Part shown: positions 36,671-46,287 of the stretch, piece after piece
Position numbering within the stretch: the stretch's first letter is position 1
Layout of the letters: each line of letters starts with the position of its first letter
Assembly (NCBI RefSeq): GCF_002993335.1
Contig: NZ_PVNS01000009.1
Coordinates: 62,001-126,000 of the forward strand
Origin: Alkalicoccus urumqiensis
Lineage (GTDB): Bacteria; Bacillota; Bacilli; Bacillales; Salisediminibacteriaceae
Direction: 5' to 3'
DNA: 64,000 nucleotides
Program-made: the position numbers and the translations under genes
Notes under the pieces: generated by a model
The model's database searches: none
What the model was told of the DNA's origin: nothing
What the model saw: the letters and a program-made list of their open reading frames with translations, nothing else

Positions 36671-37582
36671 TTATGTTGCTGCGTGTGTGACACACTTATC
36701 ATAAATGTTCTGCTCTTTCAGCACGGAAATGAGCGTCTCACCCATAACTGCCGGCGTCTCAGCTACTTTTACACCAGCGCCGTTGAGCGTTTTAATTTTT
36801 TCATCGGCCGTTCCTTTACCTCCGGAGATAATGGCACCGGCATGACCCATGCGCTTTCCTGGAGGTGCTGTTTTCCCGCCGATAAATCCGACAACCGGCT
36901 TTGTCATATTTTCCTTAATCCACTCTGCCGCTTCTTCCTCTGCAGTACCACCGATCTCACCGATCATGATAACTGCATAGGTGTCCGGATCTTCATTGAA
37001 CATTTTTAGAACATCGATAAAGTTCGTTCCGTTTACCGGATCGCCTCCGATACCGACAGCAGTCGACTGTCCGATTCCTTCTGTAGAGAGCTGGTGGACA
37101 GCTTCATACGTCAGCGTACCGGAGCGGGATACGACACCGACATGCCCTTTCTTATGGATATAACCAGGCATAATACCGATTTTGCACTCATCCGGCGTAA
37201 TAACACCTGGACAGTTCGGCCCGATAAGGCGTGTCTTTTTTCCTTCCAGGAAACGGCGTACTTTGATCATATCTGTCACTGGAATTCCTTCCGTGATAGT
37301 GATCACGAGGTCCACCCCGGCATCCGCGGCTTCCATAATGGCATCCGCTGCAAACGGAGGTGGAACATAGATAACAGAAGCATTGGCACCAGTTGCCTTC
37401 ACTGCCTCTTCCACGGTATTAAATACCGGAATTCCTTCGATTTCTGTGCCGCCTTTTCCAGGGGTCACACCGCCGACAATTTTCGTTCCATACTCCACTG
37501 CCTGCTTCGTATGGAAGAGGCCTGTGGCACCGGTGATTCCCTGAACGATCACTTTCGTGTCTTTATTCAATAGAATACTCAT
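36671..37582 (-). CDS. sucD: Succinyl-CoA ligase, alpha subunit
   Basis: The 303-aa protein has the CoA-binding Rossmann fold ([20 protein letters not shown]), the ligase domain and the phospho-His in [16 protein letters not shown]. With SucC it makes ATP or GTP from succinyl-CoA in the TCA cycle. It follows sucC by 21 bases in the same operon and is closed by a strong terminator. Length agrees with the family (300 aa in B. subtilis). Confidence 0.98.
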   Translation of the reverse strand: MSILLNKDTKVIVQGITGATGLFHTKQAVEYGTKIVGGVTPGKGGTEIEGIPVFNTVEEAVKATGANASVIYVPPPFAADAIMEAADAGVDLVITITEGIPVTDMIKVRRFLEGKKTRLIGPNCPGVITPDECKIGIMPGYIHKKGHVGVVSRSGTLTYEAVHQLSTEGIGQSTAVGIGGDPVNGTNFIDVLKMFNEDPDTYAVIMIGEIGGTAEEEAAEWIKENMTKPVVGFIGGKTAPPGKRMGHAGAIISGGKGTADEKIKTLNGAGVKVAETPAVMGETLISVLKEQNIYDKCVTHAAT

Positions 37583-37603
37583 GTGCTTTTCCCGCCTTCC
37601 TTT

Positions 37604-38764
37604 CTAGTTGACTGCCTGAACGATCTTTTCAGCTCCATCTGCCATGGAATCAGCTGAAGTAATATTCAATCCGGAATCATCCAGAATTTTCTTTCCGAGT
37701 TCTACATTTGTTCCTTCCAGACGAACAACGAGCGGAAGTTCCAGCCCCATCTGTTTCGTAGCTTCCACGATCCCTTCAGCGATTACGTCACATTTCATGA
37801 TTCCGCCGAAAATATTCACGTAAATGCCCTTCACTGTATCGTCGGAAAGGATAATTTTAAATGCTTCTGTTACCTTCTCTGCGGTAGCACCGCCCCCAAC
37901 ATCCAGGAAGTTGGCAGGATCGCCGTTATGATATTTAATAATATCCATCGTAGCCATCGCCAGGCCGGCACCATTTACCATACAGCCGATGTTCCCATCG
38001 AGAGAAATATAGCTCAGGTCATATTTGGACGCTTCGATTTCTTTCTCATCTTCTTCGTCGAGATCTCTCAGCTCCAGTACGTCTTTTTGACGGTAAAGAG
38101 CGTTGGAATCAAAGTTAAGCTTTGCATCCAGAGCCATAACATTGCCGTCTCCAGTCGTAACAAGCGGGTTGATTTCCGCAATAGAGCAGTCCTTTTCTTC
38201 GAAAGCTTTATAAAGTCCCATCATGAACTTCACTGCTTTTCCGACAAGCTCTTTTGGAATATTAATGTTAAATGCCAGGCGGCGTGCCTGATAAGGCATG
38301 AGCCCTGTGACAGGATCGATGACTTCTTTGAAAATTTTCTCCGGAGTTTCTGCGGCAACTTCTTCGATTTCTGTGCCGCCTTCCTCCGAGGCCATCATCA
38401 CGATGCGGGACGTATCACGGTCCACAACAAGGCCGACGTAGTACTCATCTTTAATATCGCAGCCTTCTTCAATAAGAAGACGCTTGATTTCTTTACCTTC
38501 CGGCCCGGTCTGGTGCGTGACGAGCGTCTGACCGAGAAGCTCTTCCGCGTATGTACGGACCTCATCGAGGCTTTTTGCGATTTTCACCCCTCCGGCTTTT
38601 CCGCGTCCGCCCGCATGGATCTGCGCTTTGACAACGGTTACATCAGAACCTAAAGATTTCGCAGCGTCCACCGCTTCCTGACGCGTGTAGGCTACCTTTC
38701 CTTCAGGCACAGATACGCCGTAGCTTCGGAGTATTTCTTTTCCCTGATACTCGTGGATATTCAT
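37604..38764 (-). CDS. sucC: Succinyl-CoA ligase, beta subunit
   Basis: With ATG at 38764 (AAGGAGG six bases upstream) the product is 386 aa, beginning [20 protein letters not shown]. It has an ATP-grasp domain ([32 protein letters not shown]) and the C-terminal ligase domain with [12 protein letters not shown] and [16 protein letters not shown]. It binds nucleotide and succinate. The longer frame adds six residues and lacks a ribosome site. A promoter and palindrome lie at 38819-38846. Confidence 0.98.
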   Translation of the reverse strand: MNIHEYQGKEILRSYGVSVPEGKVAYTRQEAVDAAKSLGSDVTVVKAQIHAGGRGKAGGVKIAKSLDEVRTYAEELLGQTLVTHQTGPEGKEIKRLLIEEGCDIKDEYYVGLVVDRDTSRIVMMASEEGGTEIEEVAAETPEKIFKEVIDPVTGLMPYQARRLAFNINIPKELVGKAVKFMMGLYKAFEEKDCSIAEINPLVTTGDGNVMALDAKLNFDSNALYRQKDVLELRDLDEEDEKEIEASKYDLSYISLDGNIGCMVNGAGLAMATMDIIKYHNGDPANFLDVGGGATAEKVTEAFKIILSDDTVKGIYVNIFGGIMKCDVIAEGIVEATKQMGLELPLVVRLEGTNVELGKKILDDSGLNITSADSMADGAEKIVQAVN

Positions 38765-38818
38765 AGCCATCCTCCTTAACATTATCGCTCTGCTTCAGAA
38801 AACGTATCCAAAACAGTT

Positions 38819-38867
38819 TGTGCGTATGCGCACAATGACTATTTTACAACAAATTGGGTCAAAGCAA
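38819..38867 (-). promoter_or_regulatory. Likely sucCD promoter with overlapping palindrome
   Basis: On the minus strand a TAAAAT -10 (38841-38846) lies 15 bases after a TTGCTT, a weak -35 with a short spacer. Seven bases past the -10, over the expected start point, is the palindrome TGTGCGTATGCGCACA (38819-38834) with 7 of 8 possible pairs. It could be an operator for a dimeric repressor. Confidence 0.5.
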
Positions 38868-39011
38868 CAGCCAAACGGCGAAAAAATCAAAATTTTCCGG
38901 ACGAAAACTGGCTCCAAAAGCCGCCATACAGCCATCTATGGATAGTAAAAACGGTAAATTTCTATGTACGGCTGCCACCTGAAATAACATCAATACCCGG
39001 AGGAAGTTCCC

Positions 39012-39299
39012 TCAGGACCGGCTGCTCTTCTCTCTGTCCATCCGGTAGACAAAAGCGAAAACTTCCGCGACCACTTCATAAAGCTGCTCAGGTATCTGCT
39101 CATTAATATCAAGCTGGGAGAGCATTTCTACGAGTGCTGGATCTTCCTGAACCGGCACTTCTGCTTCTCTGGCCCGTTCAATAATAGCTTCAGCAGTAAA
39201 TCCGCGTCCTTTTGCTTTAACAGAAGGTGCCTGCTCTCCTTCTTTGTAACCAAGCGCCACGGATCGTTTTTGACTGAGGGAATATGGTTTTTGATTCAT
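39012..39299 (-). CDS. ylqH: FlhB C-terminal-domain-like protein (YlqH/EscU family)
   Basis: The 95-aa protein resembles the cytoplasmic domain of FlhB: RSVALGYKEGEQAPSVKAKG, the middle ERAREAEVPVQEDPALVEML and the end IPEQLYEVVAEVFAFVYRMD line up with FlhB at 12079-13158. It lacks the membrane part and the NPTH self-cleavage motif, starting just after where NPTH would be. Free-standing FlhB-C proteins can replace the cleaved fragment in some bacteria; here that is inference. Its ATG overlaps the ylqG stop. Confidence 0.88.
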   Translation of the reverse strand: MNQKPYSLSQKRSVALGYKEGEQAPSVKAKGRGFTAEAIIERAREAEVPVQEDPALVEMLSQLDINEQIPEQLYEVVAEVFAFVYRMDREKSSRS

Positions 39300-40966
39300 A
39301 TGCGGAAGTCCACTCCTTTATAGCCATGCGGACGCTCCAATGAATAGGGAGAGGGCTGAATCTGATCCGCACCTGTTTTTTCCTGAATGGAGTCGTCTTT
39401 CCAAAGGACCGAAGAAAGGCGGTAATCTTTCTGCTCCAGTGCTTCAGCAAGCATCGGTTTCCATATATCCTCCAATGACGACGGTTTTGGGCTTTCGGCC
39501 TGAATATGAATAGTGACGACCCTGTTTTGAATCTGCAGGTCAATCACTGTCTGTTTTAAGGCGTCCATCTCCAGATAGAACAAGACGCGGCAGTGGGAAT
39601 CGTCCCACGTCCCATCTTCTTTTTTTCTCCCCATCCACTGCAGCGTCAGATCACTGCTCCGCTGCAGAAGTTCGACCGGAACCTGCATCAGCATCTGCTG
39701 TACCGGACCCTGCTGCTCCTGGGAGAGAAGCTGGGTGCCTGTAATTCGGTTTACGGCAAACTCTGCGGCTCGTCGGGTTTCTCCGGTTACAGATTGATTT
39801 TGAAGCAGTGAGAGAAGAGCTGCTTTTAAATTATTGCCATTCATCTCCTGCCCGCGGCCCATCTGTGCTTCATGTTCAAATCCGAGCTGATTTAACAAAC
39901 CTGCCGGCATCGACTGCCCAGGTGTAAACGTAGATGGAGATGTCTGCCGCAGCGCCTGATGCAGATTTTCAAATGATGGATCCGGACGGTTCTGAAGCGT
40001 AGTCAGCATGTCGAGGGCTCCGGCTTTTTCCGGACCTGCTCCTAAAAACAACGATAAAAACGCGTCCATCTTCTGTGGAGTCTGCAGCTGAAGCTGAGAT
40101 GCCAGCGCTGCAGGTGATTGAGGTATGCCGGCTCTGCCTCCATCCGGAAGCAGCAGCTGTCTCTGCTGTTCAAACTGCGGAAGCTGAAGCCGCTCCTGAA
40201 CGACGGCAAGAGCCCCCGGACCGGAAGGAAGCCCCGCTGCCTGAAGAAACTGCGAAGCTTCGCTTCGGACAGCTCCGCCGGAAGATGCTGCCAGTAGCTG
40301 CTTGACCAGCATACCAGTCTGTTCGGGAGATGAGGCGTTTTGCAGCTGCTGAATCAGTCCAGCTGCCCTTGCTGCTTCCGGAACGCTCCGATTCTGAGAA
40401 GCCCAGGCTTCTATGGATGAAAGTGCGGCGGAAAGGGACCGGTTTTCCTGAAAGGTACTCAGTGCCTGAAAGACCGACTTTGTCACGGGCATCTCCCGGC
40501 TGATCATGACATTCGCTGTATCCACTGCTGCCTTCGCAGGAAGCGGACTTTCTTTCATCAGTGCCACCGCTTCCTGAAGCTGCCTCCCAGTAAACGGCGT
40601 CCCTTCCCTGCTCAGCTGCTGAATCAGCTGCTGGGCCGCTTTATCCCCCTGTAGTTGAAAGCGGGCAGCAAGCGCATCTCCAGGAGAGCTTCCCTGTTGA
40701 CGGGAAGGCGGTTCGATGACACGAAGTGTCGGCATCCCGCTGCCAGGCTGAACTTGAAACCAGTAGCGGCCGCCTTTCTCAAGTGACGTTTCCAGATGAG
40801 CAGTCAGCTGCTGAGCACCTACCTGCAGCCTTGCTGTAGATCCTCTGAAAAGTTCAGTAATGGTACCCTGAAAAACCTGTCCCGGCTGGAATGTGCGGCT
40901 CTCCGGCCGTGCTGTGGCATTGTTTTTTATCCAGCTCTGAACAACTGCTGCATCCATCTGTCTCAA
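39296..40966 (-). CDS. ylqG: YlqG-like protein, possible FliK relative
   Basis: The 556-aa protein is rich in Gln, Leu, Ala and Pro, with an N-terminal beta-rich part (FQGTITELFRGSTARLQVGA), a long low-complexity middle (about 110-400) and a C-terminal part (YLEMDALKQTVIDLQIQNRV then VTIHIQAESPK) that has the look of a Flg_hook (FliK C-terminal) domain. No signal or membrane segment is seen. It overlaps the FlhB-C-like gene, which supports a FliK-like role, but this has not been shown. It follows rnhB, as in B. subtilis. Confidence 0.75.
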   Translation of the reverse strand: MRQMDAAVVQSWIKNNATARPESRTFQPGQVFQGTITELFRGSTARLQVGAQQLTAHLETSLEKGGRYWFQVQPGSGMPTLRVIEPPSRQQGSSPGDALAARFQLQGDKAAQQLIQQLSREGTPFTGRQLQEAVALMKESPLPAKAAVDTANVMISREMPVTKSVFQALSTFQENRSLSAALSSIEAWASQNRSVPEAARAAGLIQQLQNASSPEQTGMLVKQLLAASSGGAVRSEASQFLQAAGLPSGPGALAVVQERLQLPQFEQQRQLLLPDGGRAGIPQSPAALASQLQLQTPQKMDAFLSLFLGAGPEKAGALDMLTTLQNRPDPSFENLHQALRQTSPSTFTPGQSMPAGLLNQLGFEHEAQMGRGQEMNGNNLKAALLSLLQNQSVTGETRRAAEFAVNRITGTQLLSQEQQGPVQQMLMQVPVELLQRSSDLTLQWMGRKKEDGTWDDSHCRVLFYLEMDALKQTVIDLQIQNRVVTIHIQAESPKPSSLEDIWKPMLAEALEQKDYRLSSVLWKDDSIQEKTGADQIQPSPYSLERPHGYKGVDFRI

Positions 40967-41010
40967 CTCCCTCTATACTTTCCCGTTTATATCGGCTTCT
41001 GTCTGCGGAT

Positions 41011-41772
41011 TTAAAGACAGTTTTTAACCGGAGTAAAGCTTTTTCTATGGATGGAAAGCACACCGTGGGTTTCAAGTGCTTCCAGATGCTGCTTCGTGCC
41101 ATATCCGGCATGGGCTGCAAAGCCGTAATCCGGCCATTCTGCGTCGAACTGTTTCATTTCGTCATCGCGGTGCACTTTGGCGCAGACCGAGGCTGCAGCA
41201 ATGGACACCGAGCGGGCATCCCCTTTAATCAGAGATTCCTGAGGCAGATCAAGCGGGAGGTTCATCGCATCCACTAACAGCGCATCGGGCTTTTCCGGCA
41301 GATTCTGCACTGCCCGCACCATTGCCTGTCTGGAAGCCTGATAAATATTGAGTTCATCTATTTCCTGTGCACTGCAGCTGCCGATGCCGACGAGTGCATT
41401 TTCATACAGGATCCCGGCGAATTCGCGGCGCCTGGCATCGCTGAGCTGTTTGGAATCGGTCAATCCGGGAAGGTAAAAGTTATCCGGAAGAATGACACAG
41501 GCAGCGGTTACCGGGCCTGCCAGCGGTCCTCTGCCGACTTCATCCACACCACCGACAGCCTGGAAGCCATTTCGCGCAAAACTATTTTCCACCGCACACA
41601 TTTCCTGCCATTGCTCAAGCTGAAGCGCCGCACGTGCCTCTCTTTTTCTCCATGCTGCACAGGCTTTGCGGACTCCCGCCCGCGGATCTTTTTCCCATTC
41701 CTGAATATCTTCTTCGCTGCAGGTGCCTTCCTGGACCGCCTGCTGCACTTGAGCGACAGACCATTGTTTCAT
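41011..41772 (-). CDS. rnhB: Ribonuclease HII
   Basis: The 253-aa enzyme has an N-terminal extension (about residues 1-70) usual in Bacillus RNase HII and a catalytic domain with the acidic pair in [20 protein letters not shown], Asp in LLVDAMNL and [13 protein letters not shown]. It removes ribonucleotides and RNA from RNA-DNA hybrids. Its start overlaps the rbgA stop by ATGA. Length agrees with B. subtilis RnhB (255 aa). Confidence 0.97.
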   Translation of the reverse strand: MKQWSVAQVQQAVQEGTCSEEDIQEWEKDPRAGVRKACAAWRKREARAALQLEQWQEMCAVENSFARNGFQAVGGVDEVGRGPLAGPVTAACVILPDNFYLPGLTDSKQLSDARRREFAGILYENALVGIGSCSAQEIDELNIYQASRQAMVRAVQNLPEKPDALLVDAMNLPLDLPQESLIKGDARSVSIAAASVCAKVHRDDEMKQFDAEWPDYGFAAHAGYGTKQHLEALETHGVLSIHRKSFTPVKNCL

Positions 41773-42626
41773 ATCTGCTTGTCTCCCGGGTGTTCAAGGG
41801 ACACACGGCCGAACAAGCCCTGTCTGAAATCGCGGAATACAATCTCAGCAGTCCGGTCGTAATCCACTTCGCCTCCGCTTACGAGGCAGCCGCGCCGTCT
41901 GCCGATGGCATCGAACAATTCGACCATGTCTTCTGGAATATGGCTCAGGTCGTATCTGCTTTTCAGCACCTCTGGATACGTATCGGTCATAAAACGGAGG
42001 AGAAACACGGCCATATCCTGAAAATCGAGCAGATCTTCCTTTACTGCTCCGGTCAGGGCGAGGCGGTATCCTACGGCCTCCTCTTCAAATTTTGGCCAGA
42101 GAATACCTGGTGTATCCAGCAGCTCCATCTCTTTACCGACTTTTATCCACTGCTGTTTTTTCGTTACACCCGGTTTATCGCCGATGATGGCAATTTTTTT
42201 CCCGGCAAGTTTATTGATGACTGTCGATTTCCCCACGTTCGGGATACCTAGTATTAGCGTTCTTACGGCTCTTGGATTGATCCCTTTCCGCTCCCATTTA
42301 GCAAACAGCACTGACGCCAGTTTTTTCACTTCCTGCGGGATCTGCTTGATGCCTTTCCCGTGCTGGGCATCGATCGTTAATGTCGATGTAAATTCATCCG
42401 AAAATGCTTCCTGCCATGCCTTCGTTGTTTCGGGATCGGCAAGATCAGACTTATTAAGCAGCACAAGCCGGGGCTTGTGACTGATAAGTTCTTCAATCAT
42501 TGGGTTTCTTGATGAGAGCGGTATGCGGGCATCCACAATTTCGATCACCACATCGATCTGTTTTAATTTTTCCGTTACTTCCCTCTTCGCTTTCGCCATA
42601 TGTCCGGGGTACCATTGTACGGCCAT
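41769..42626 (-). CDS. rbgA: Ribosome biogenesis GTPase RbgA (YlqF)
   Basis: The 285-aa GTPase is circularly permuted: the NKSD motif ([11 protein letters not shown]) precedes Walker A ([19 protein letters not shown]) and the DTPG motif ([10 protein letters not shown]). The N-terminus [20 protein letters not shown] is typical. It helps the late assembly of the 50S subunit. ATG at 42626 follows GGAGG by six bases; the longer frame begins with GTG inside that site. It follows lepB. Confidence 0.97.
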   Translation of the reverse strand: MAVQWYPGHMAKAKREVTEKLKQIDVVIEIVDARIPLSSRNPMIEELISHKPRLVLLNKSDLADPETTKAWQEAFSDEFTSTLTIDAQHGKGIKQIPQEVKKLASVLFAKWERKGINPRAVRTLILGIPNVGKSTVINKLAGKKIAIIGDKPGVTKKQQWIKVGKEMELLDTPGILWPKFEEEAVGYRLALTGAVKEDLLDFQDMAVFLLRFMTDTYPEVLKSRYDLSHIPEDMVELFDAIGRRRGCLVSGGEVDYDRTAEIVFRDFRQGLFGRVSLEHPGDKQI

Positions 42627-42639
42627 AATCACCCTCCAT

Positions 42640-43179
42640 TCACTGCTTGTTTATCATTTGTATATGTTCCGGCGGCCAGAACACGACATTCGCTTCTCCG
42701 ACTATTTCACTGACCGGGACGAACCCAATCTGCCGGCTGTCCCTGCTGTTGCTCCGGTTATCTCCCATAACAAAAACATGATCTTCCGGCACGACCTGGT
42801 CTGCAGATAACAGTGGCAGCTCAAAATCCGCGGTCTCTATTTCATCTACAGCTGTCTGTAGAAACGGCTCTTCCATTTCCATACCGTTTATATATAACCG
42901 GTTATTTTCGTATGCTATCTGCTCGCCCGGCAGACCAATGATCCGTTTGATGTAATCCTTTCCTTCCTCTGCATTGAAAACAACGACGTCAAAACGATCC
43001 GGTTCATCAAGCATATATCCTACTTTATTGATGATCATTCTACTGTCGTCCTCCAGTGTCGGCATCATCGACTGTCCTTCTACAATTACCGGGGTAATAA
43101 AAAACAACCGGATCATTAAAGCTGCAACAGCTGCAAGCATGATCGTTTTTGCCCAGTCATATATCGTATCCAGATCCAT
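42640..43179 (-). CDS. lepB: Type I signal peptidase
   Basis: With ATG at 43179 (GAGGTGG six bases before) the product is 179 aa. It has one N-terminal membrane helix ([20 protein letters not shown]), the catalytic Ser in [10 protein letters not shown], Lys in [12 protein letters not shown] and box E ([19 protein letters not shown]). It cuts signal peptides outside the membrane. The longest frame would add 67 residues and read through the rplS terminator, so it is rejected. Gene order rplS-lepB-rbgA occurs in many Bacillaceae. Confidence 0.96.
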   Translation of the reverse strand: MDLDTIYDWAKTIMLAAVAALMIRLFFITPVIVEGQSMMPTLEDDSRMIINKVGYMLDEPDRFDVVVFNAEEGKDYIKRIIGLPGEQIAYENNRLYINGMEMEEPFLQTAVDEIETADFELPLLSADQVVPEDHVFVMGDNRSNSRDSRQIGFVPVSEIVGEANVVFWPPEHIQMINKQ

Positions 43180-43241
43180 CTGCGTCCACCTCGTTTTCTG
43201 TCTGTTACCATCATAGCAGATGACGGAAGAAAGCAAAACGA

Positions 43242-43280
43242 CAAAAAGAGCCGCGCAGGAGAAGACTCCCGCACGGCTCT
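43242..43280 (-). terminator. Terminator after rplS
   Basis: A 15-bp stem (43247-43261 with 43266-43280, including two G-U pairs) and a 4-base loop is followed on the minus strand by a run of five T. It lies between rplS and lepB. Confidence 0.88.
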
Positions 43281-43285
43281 GTCTG

Positions 43286-43630
43286 TTACGTGCGTTCTTT
43301 GATCCGTGCTGCTTTTCCACGCAGTGCGCGCAGATAGTAAAGCTTGGCACGACGGACCTTACCGCGGCGTTTAACCTCAATCTTTTCGATTCGAGGAGAA
43401 TTTACCGGGAACGTACGTTCAACACCTACGTTGTAAGAAACTTTACGGACGGTAAACGTCTCGCTGACACCGGATCCGCGGCGCTTGATTACGACACCTT
43501 CGAATACCTGGATACGCTCGCGTGTACCTTCCACTACCTTCGCGTGAACGCGGAGTGTATCTCCGGCACGGAAAGCTGGAACGTCCGTTTTCAGCTGTTC
43601 TTTAGTAATATCACGAATTAGCTGTTCCAT
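43286..43630 (-). CDS. rplS: 50S ribosomal protein L19
   Basis: The 114-aa protein begins [20 protein letters not shown] and has the L19 SH3-like core ([20 protein letters not shown]) and the basic C-terminus ([20 protein letters not shown]). It sits at the 30S-50S interface. A promoter at 43712-43740 and a hairpin leader precede it, and a terminator follows, so it can be expressed apart from rpsP-trmD. AAGGAGG lies eight bases before the ATG. Confidence 0.98.
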   Translation of the reverse strand: MEQLIRDITKEQLKTDVPAFRAGDTLRVHAKVVEGTRERIQVFEGVVIKRRGSGVSETFTVRKVSYNVGVERTFPVNSPRIEKIEVKRRGKVRRAKLYYLRALRGKAARIKERT

Positions 43631-43636
43631 TCTGTT

Positions 43637-43705
43637 CGCCTCCTTCCCTGAAGATCTTCATGACGGATCCCGTCAGCGGAACATCTTGATCTGGCCGAAG
43701 CCACA
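43637..43705 (-). ncRNA. L19 leader candidate upstream of rplS
   Basis: The roughly 70-base transcript between the rplS promoter and ribosome site contains GGC-TTCG-GCC near the 5' end and a TGACGG/CCGTCA hairpin, the kind of two-hairpin layout described for the Bacillota L19 leader, thought to bind L19 for feedback. Assignment rests on position and hairpins, not on a covariance model. Confidence 0.55.
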
Positions 43706-43711
43706 ACGAGA

Positions 43712-43740
43712 ATAATATCACAGTACCTCTTCTCCTGCAA
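43712..43740 (-). promoter_or_regulatory. sigma-A promoter of rplS
   Basis: On the minus strand a -35 TTGCAG (43735-43740), 17-base spacer and -10 TATTAT (43712-43717) lie just past the trmD stop. Start of transcription is expected near 43705. Confidence 0.8.
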
Positions 43741-43750
43741 TAGGATTCCG

Positions 43751-44488
43751 CTATTTTGTTGGATAATTCCAGCTGGATAAAAGATCTTTTTCTTTTTCTG
43801 TAAGAGAAATGTTCTGAAGAAGATCCGGTCTCCGTTCCCACGTTCTCCGCAGCGATTCCCGGCGCCTCCACGATTCAATGTTGGCATGATGGCCGGACAG
43901 CAGGACATCCGGCACCTTCATTCCTCTGAAATCAGAAGGACGGGTATAGTGAGGGTACTCAAGCAGACCGGTGCTGAATGAATCTGTTACCGCCGATTGG
44001 TCGTTTCCGAGCGCCCCGGATAAAAGCCTTGTCACACTGTCAGCAACCACCATGGCTCCAATTTCTCCTCCGGTCAGCACATAATCACCGATGGAAATTT
44101 CTTCATCCGCCAGATGCTCCCTGATTCTCTCATCGTAGCCTTCATAATGACCACAGAGAAGGATCAGCTCTTCTTCTTCCGCCAGCTCTTCTGCCTTTTT
44201 CTGTGAGTAGGTTTCCCCCTGCGGACAGAGCAGAATCACTTTCGGTTTTTTCTCACTTTTCTGCCGCAGATCGTCGACGGCATCGAACAGCGGCTGCGGT
44301 GTCAGAACCATTCCACCCCCGCCGCCGTAGGGATAATCGTCGACCCGCTGATGACGGTCTGTGCTGTAGCTGCGGAAATTGACCACATTGTATTCTACTA
44401 TTCCTTTTTCCACCGCCTGGTGAAGAATGGAATGAGAAAAGAGGCCTTCAAACATCTCTGGAAACAATGTTAATACGGTCATCTTCAT
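43751..44488 (-). CDS. trmD: tRNA (guanine-N1)-methyltransferase TrmD
   Basis: The 245-aa SPOUT enzyme has [20 protein letters not shown] at its N-terminus, [34 protein letters not shown] and [17 protein letters not shown], the knot that binds S-adenosylmethionine. It makes m1G37 in tRNAs and prevents frameshifting. The first ATG overlaps the rimM stop (TAATG), matching the family N-terminus; a second at 44482 has better ribosome-site spacing. The gene ends just before the rplS promoter. Confidence 0.98.
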   Translation of the reverse strand: MKMTVLTLFPEMFEGLFSHSILHQAVEKGIVEYNVVNFRSYSTDRHQRVDDYPYGGGGGMVLTPQPLFDAVDDLRQKSEKKPKVILLCPQGETYSQKKAEELAEEEELILLCGHYEGYDERIREHLADEEISIGDYVLTGGEIGAMVVADSVTRLLSGALGNDQSAVTDSFSTGLLEYPHYTRPSDFRGMKVPDVLLSGHHANIESWRRRESLRRTWERRPDLLQNISLTEKEKDLLSSWNYPTK

Positions 44489-45006
44489 TACTCCAGCAGC
44501 CCTTCCATCGGAGAAATAATGACTTTCTGGTCATCAATCGACACTTTCAATACAACATCCTCGATATAGGGGATCAGAACCTCCGTATCATCCGGCCGCT
44601 TTACCACCCATACATCATTAGCTCCCGGACTGATAATTTCTTTTATCACACCTACCGGCTCTCCCGATTCGGTTTCCATATGCAGACCGATAATCTGGTG
44701 GTAATAGTACTCCCCTTCCTCCAGGTCGTGATCAAGCTCATCCATGTGAATTTTGAGCACGCTGTCCCGAAGAAATTCCACATCGTTTATATTTTCCAGC
44801 CCCTCAAATTGGAGCAGATCAAACTGTTTGTGCGGCCTTCTGCTTTTGACTGTCAGCTCTTTCGTTGTCCCGTCCGGCCGAAAAGCGGTAAGAACCACAC
44901 CGGGTTCATACCGCTTTTCAGGAAAATCCGTACGGGAGATCACGCGGACTTCTCCGCGGACGCCGTGCGTATTTACGATTTTACCGACGTTCAGCCAGTC
45001 ACTCAT
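44488..45006 (-). CDS. rimM: 16S rRNA processing protein RimM
   Basis: With ATG at 45006 the product is 172 aa. It has the RimM N-terminal barrel ([20 protein letters not shown]) and a PRC-barrel ([34 protein letters not shown]). It helps mature the 30S head by binding S19. The start overlaps the end of ylqD (GATGAGTGA), with GGAGG eleven bases before. The rpsP-khpA-ylqD-rimM-trmD-rplS order is the same as in B. subtilis. Confidence 0.97.
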   Translation of the reverse strand: MSDWLNVGKIVNTHGVRGEVRVISRTDFPEKRYEPGVVLTAFRPDGTTKELTVKSRRPHKQFDLLQFEGLENINDVEFLRDSVLKIHMDELDHDLEEGEYYYHQIIGLHMETESGEPVGVIKEIISPGANDVWVVKRPDDTEVLIPYIEDVVLKVSIDDQKVIISPMEGLLE

Positions 45007-45415
45007 CGTCTTCCATTCCTCCGTTACGGAGCTCATGGACGACACCGTCTTTAATGACGATTTCTGTTCCTTTCATGATCTCATCCCAGTTGTCGCCCTC
45101 TGCTACCTGTTCGATCATTTGAATGGCACCTTCACGAAGCTCTGCGCCCATTTCCAGTTCTTCCAGCTGACCGAGCTTCAGCTCAATCTGGCGGATACGG
45201 TCTTTGCGCTTTGCTACTTCTTTATTGAAACTTTCCTGAAGGGAGCGCTGATATTTAGGATCTGTCGTTTCCTTCATTTTCTTATGTAGAACAAATTCAA
45301 GCTGCTTCAGTTCATTCGACAGCCGGTATTGACGGGATAGAAACTGTTCCTGAAGCTTCTGCTTGCTGTCTTCTGTTAATATCTGTTTTACGATAACCTT
45401 CTTGATGATCTCCAT
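44999..45415 (-). CDS. ylqD: YlqD-family protein
   Basis: The 138-aa protein starts [20 protein letters not shown] and has a charged helical middle (about 20-85), then a C-terminal beta part ([20 protein letters not shown]). It matches the YlqD family of unknown function. ATG at 45415 is placed after AGGAGG at eight bases; the longer frame is rejected. Its place between khpA and rimM suggests a link to ribosome or RNA biology, but nothing in the sequence proves it. Confidence 0.88.
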   Translation of the reverse strand: MEIIKKVIVKQILTEDSKQKLQEQFLSRQYRLSNELKQLEFVLHKKMKETTDPKYQRSLQESFNKEVAKRKDRIRQIELKLGQLEELEMGAELREGAIQMIEQVAEGDNWDEIMKGTEIVIKDGVVHELRNGGMEDDE

Positions 45416-45524
45416 GTGGAGCACCTCCTGCAAAATACATTACCTGTACAGTATACCTGTTTTCGCTTTCAAAAAAAAGGGTCCGCTCTTTTTCTTTCCC
45501 GGAGCCGGTTAGTTAAAGAGCCTG

Positions 45525-45551
45525 ACCGCCGCTTCAGGCAGTCAGGCTCTT
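45525..45551 (-). other. Hairpin at the end of khpA
   Basis: An 11-bp perfect inverted repeat (AAGAGCCTGAC and its complement) overlaps the khpA stop codon. The bases after it on the minus strand are TTTAACTAACC, a poor T run, so it may attenuate or be a processing site rather than a full terminator. A separate run of eight T lies some 60 bases on, without a matching stem. Confidence 0.5.
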
Positions 45552-45784
45552 CATCCGATATCCAGCTGTACACGTTTACCGCGGGTGGTGCCGGCTGCAT
45601 AGACGACGGAACGGACCGCTTTCGCAATACGCCCCTGTCTGCCTATGACCTTTCCCATGTCATCCGCGTGTACCTCCAGACGAATGCGGAGTGAATGATC
45701 ATTTTCTTCAGAGGTTACCCGGACATCATCCGGATGATCGACCAGAGCTTTCGCAATCGTTTCCACCAGCTGTTCCAATGCCAT
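45551..45784 (-). CDS. khpA: RNA-binding KH-domain protein KhpA
   Basis: The 77-aa protein is a single KH domain with the GxxG loop in DDMGKVIGRQGRIAKAVRSV. KhpA pairs with KhpB (Jag) and binds RNA; in streptococci the pair affects cell division. It follows rpsP by 14 bases. The family, formerly YlqC, is always coded here in Bacillus. Its 3' end forms a hairpin. Confidence 0.96.
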   Translation of the reverse strand: MALEQLVETIAKALVDHPDDVRVTSEENDHSLRIRLEVHADDMGKVIGRQGRIAKAVRSVVYAAGTTRGKRVQLDIG

Positions 45785-45798
45785 TCACTCCTCCAGCA

Positions 45799-46071
45799 TT
45801 ATTTATTGTTCTTTGCGTTGTGAAGCTGTTCCATCAGACCCTGGCGGGAGAAAAGGTTACGGACGGTGTCGGACGGCTTCGCGCCTTCGAGCATCCATTT
45901 TACAGCCTTCTCTTCATCCACGCTGAATTCCACCGGGTTTTTCAGTGGGTTGTAGGTTCCGATCTCTTCAATAAAACGTCCATCACGCGGCGCGCGGGAA
46001 TCCGCAACGACCACACGGTAGAACGGAGATTTTTTCGCTCCCATTCGCTTCAGACGAATTTTAACTGCCAT
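45799..46071 (-). CDS. rpsP: 30S ribosomal protein S16
   Basis: The 90-aa protein starts [20 protein letters not shown] and continues [20 protein letters not shown], the S16 N-terminus. It binds 16S rRNA in early 30S assembly. ATG at 46071 is used because GGAGG lies seven bases before it; an in-frame extension is rejected. A sigma-A promoter lies 35 bases upstream. Confidence 0.98.
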   Translation of the reverse strand: MAVKIRLKRMGAKKSPFYRVVVADSRAPRDGRFIEEIGTYNPLKNPVEFSVDEEKAVKWMLEGAKPSDTVRNLFSRQGLMEQLHNAKNNK

Positions 46072-46107
46072 GTGTTTCACCTCCAAAAATGTCTTGCACG
46101 ATTTATT

Positions 46108-46136
46108 ATATTAGCATACCCGTTCCATTTGATCAA
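46108..46136 (-). promoter_or_regulatory. sigma-A promoter of rpsP
   Basis: On the minus strand a -35 TTGATC (46131-46136), 17-base spacer and -10 TAATAT (46108-46113) precede rpsP. An overlapping TATAAT lies three bases further on. Confidence 0.82.
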
Positions 46137-46229
46137 CCCTAGTAAAGGAAAAAATCTTTACACACCTATTTTTCTTTTGCACGACTGCATGAAAACATCG
46201 TCAACCGGCATTGATTCCGCTTTCTTCGT

Positions 46230-46262
46230 ATAAAATGACAGAAGCACGCAGCTTCTGTCATT
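46230..46262 (-). terminator. Hairpin terminator after ffh
   Basis: A perfect 12-bp stem (46234-46245 with 46251-46262) with a 5-base loop is followed by TTAT on the minus strand. The T run is short, so readthrough into rpsP is possible. Confidence 0.65.
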
Positions 46263-46287
46263 CTCCCGGATGGAAGGTGCGGTGTAT

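Noticed and set aside
43180-43380. N-terminal extension of lepB by 67 residues
   Set aside because: It would read through the rplS terminator hairpin and into the rplS coding sequence, and the shorter start has a good ribosome site.
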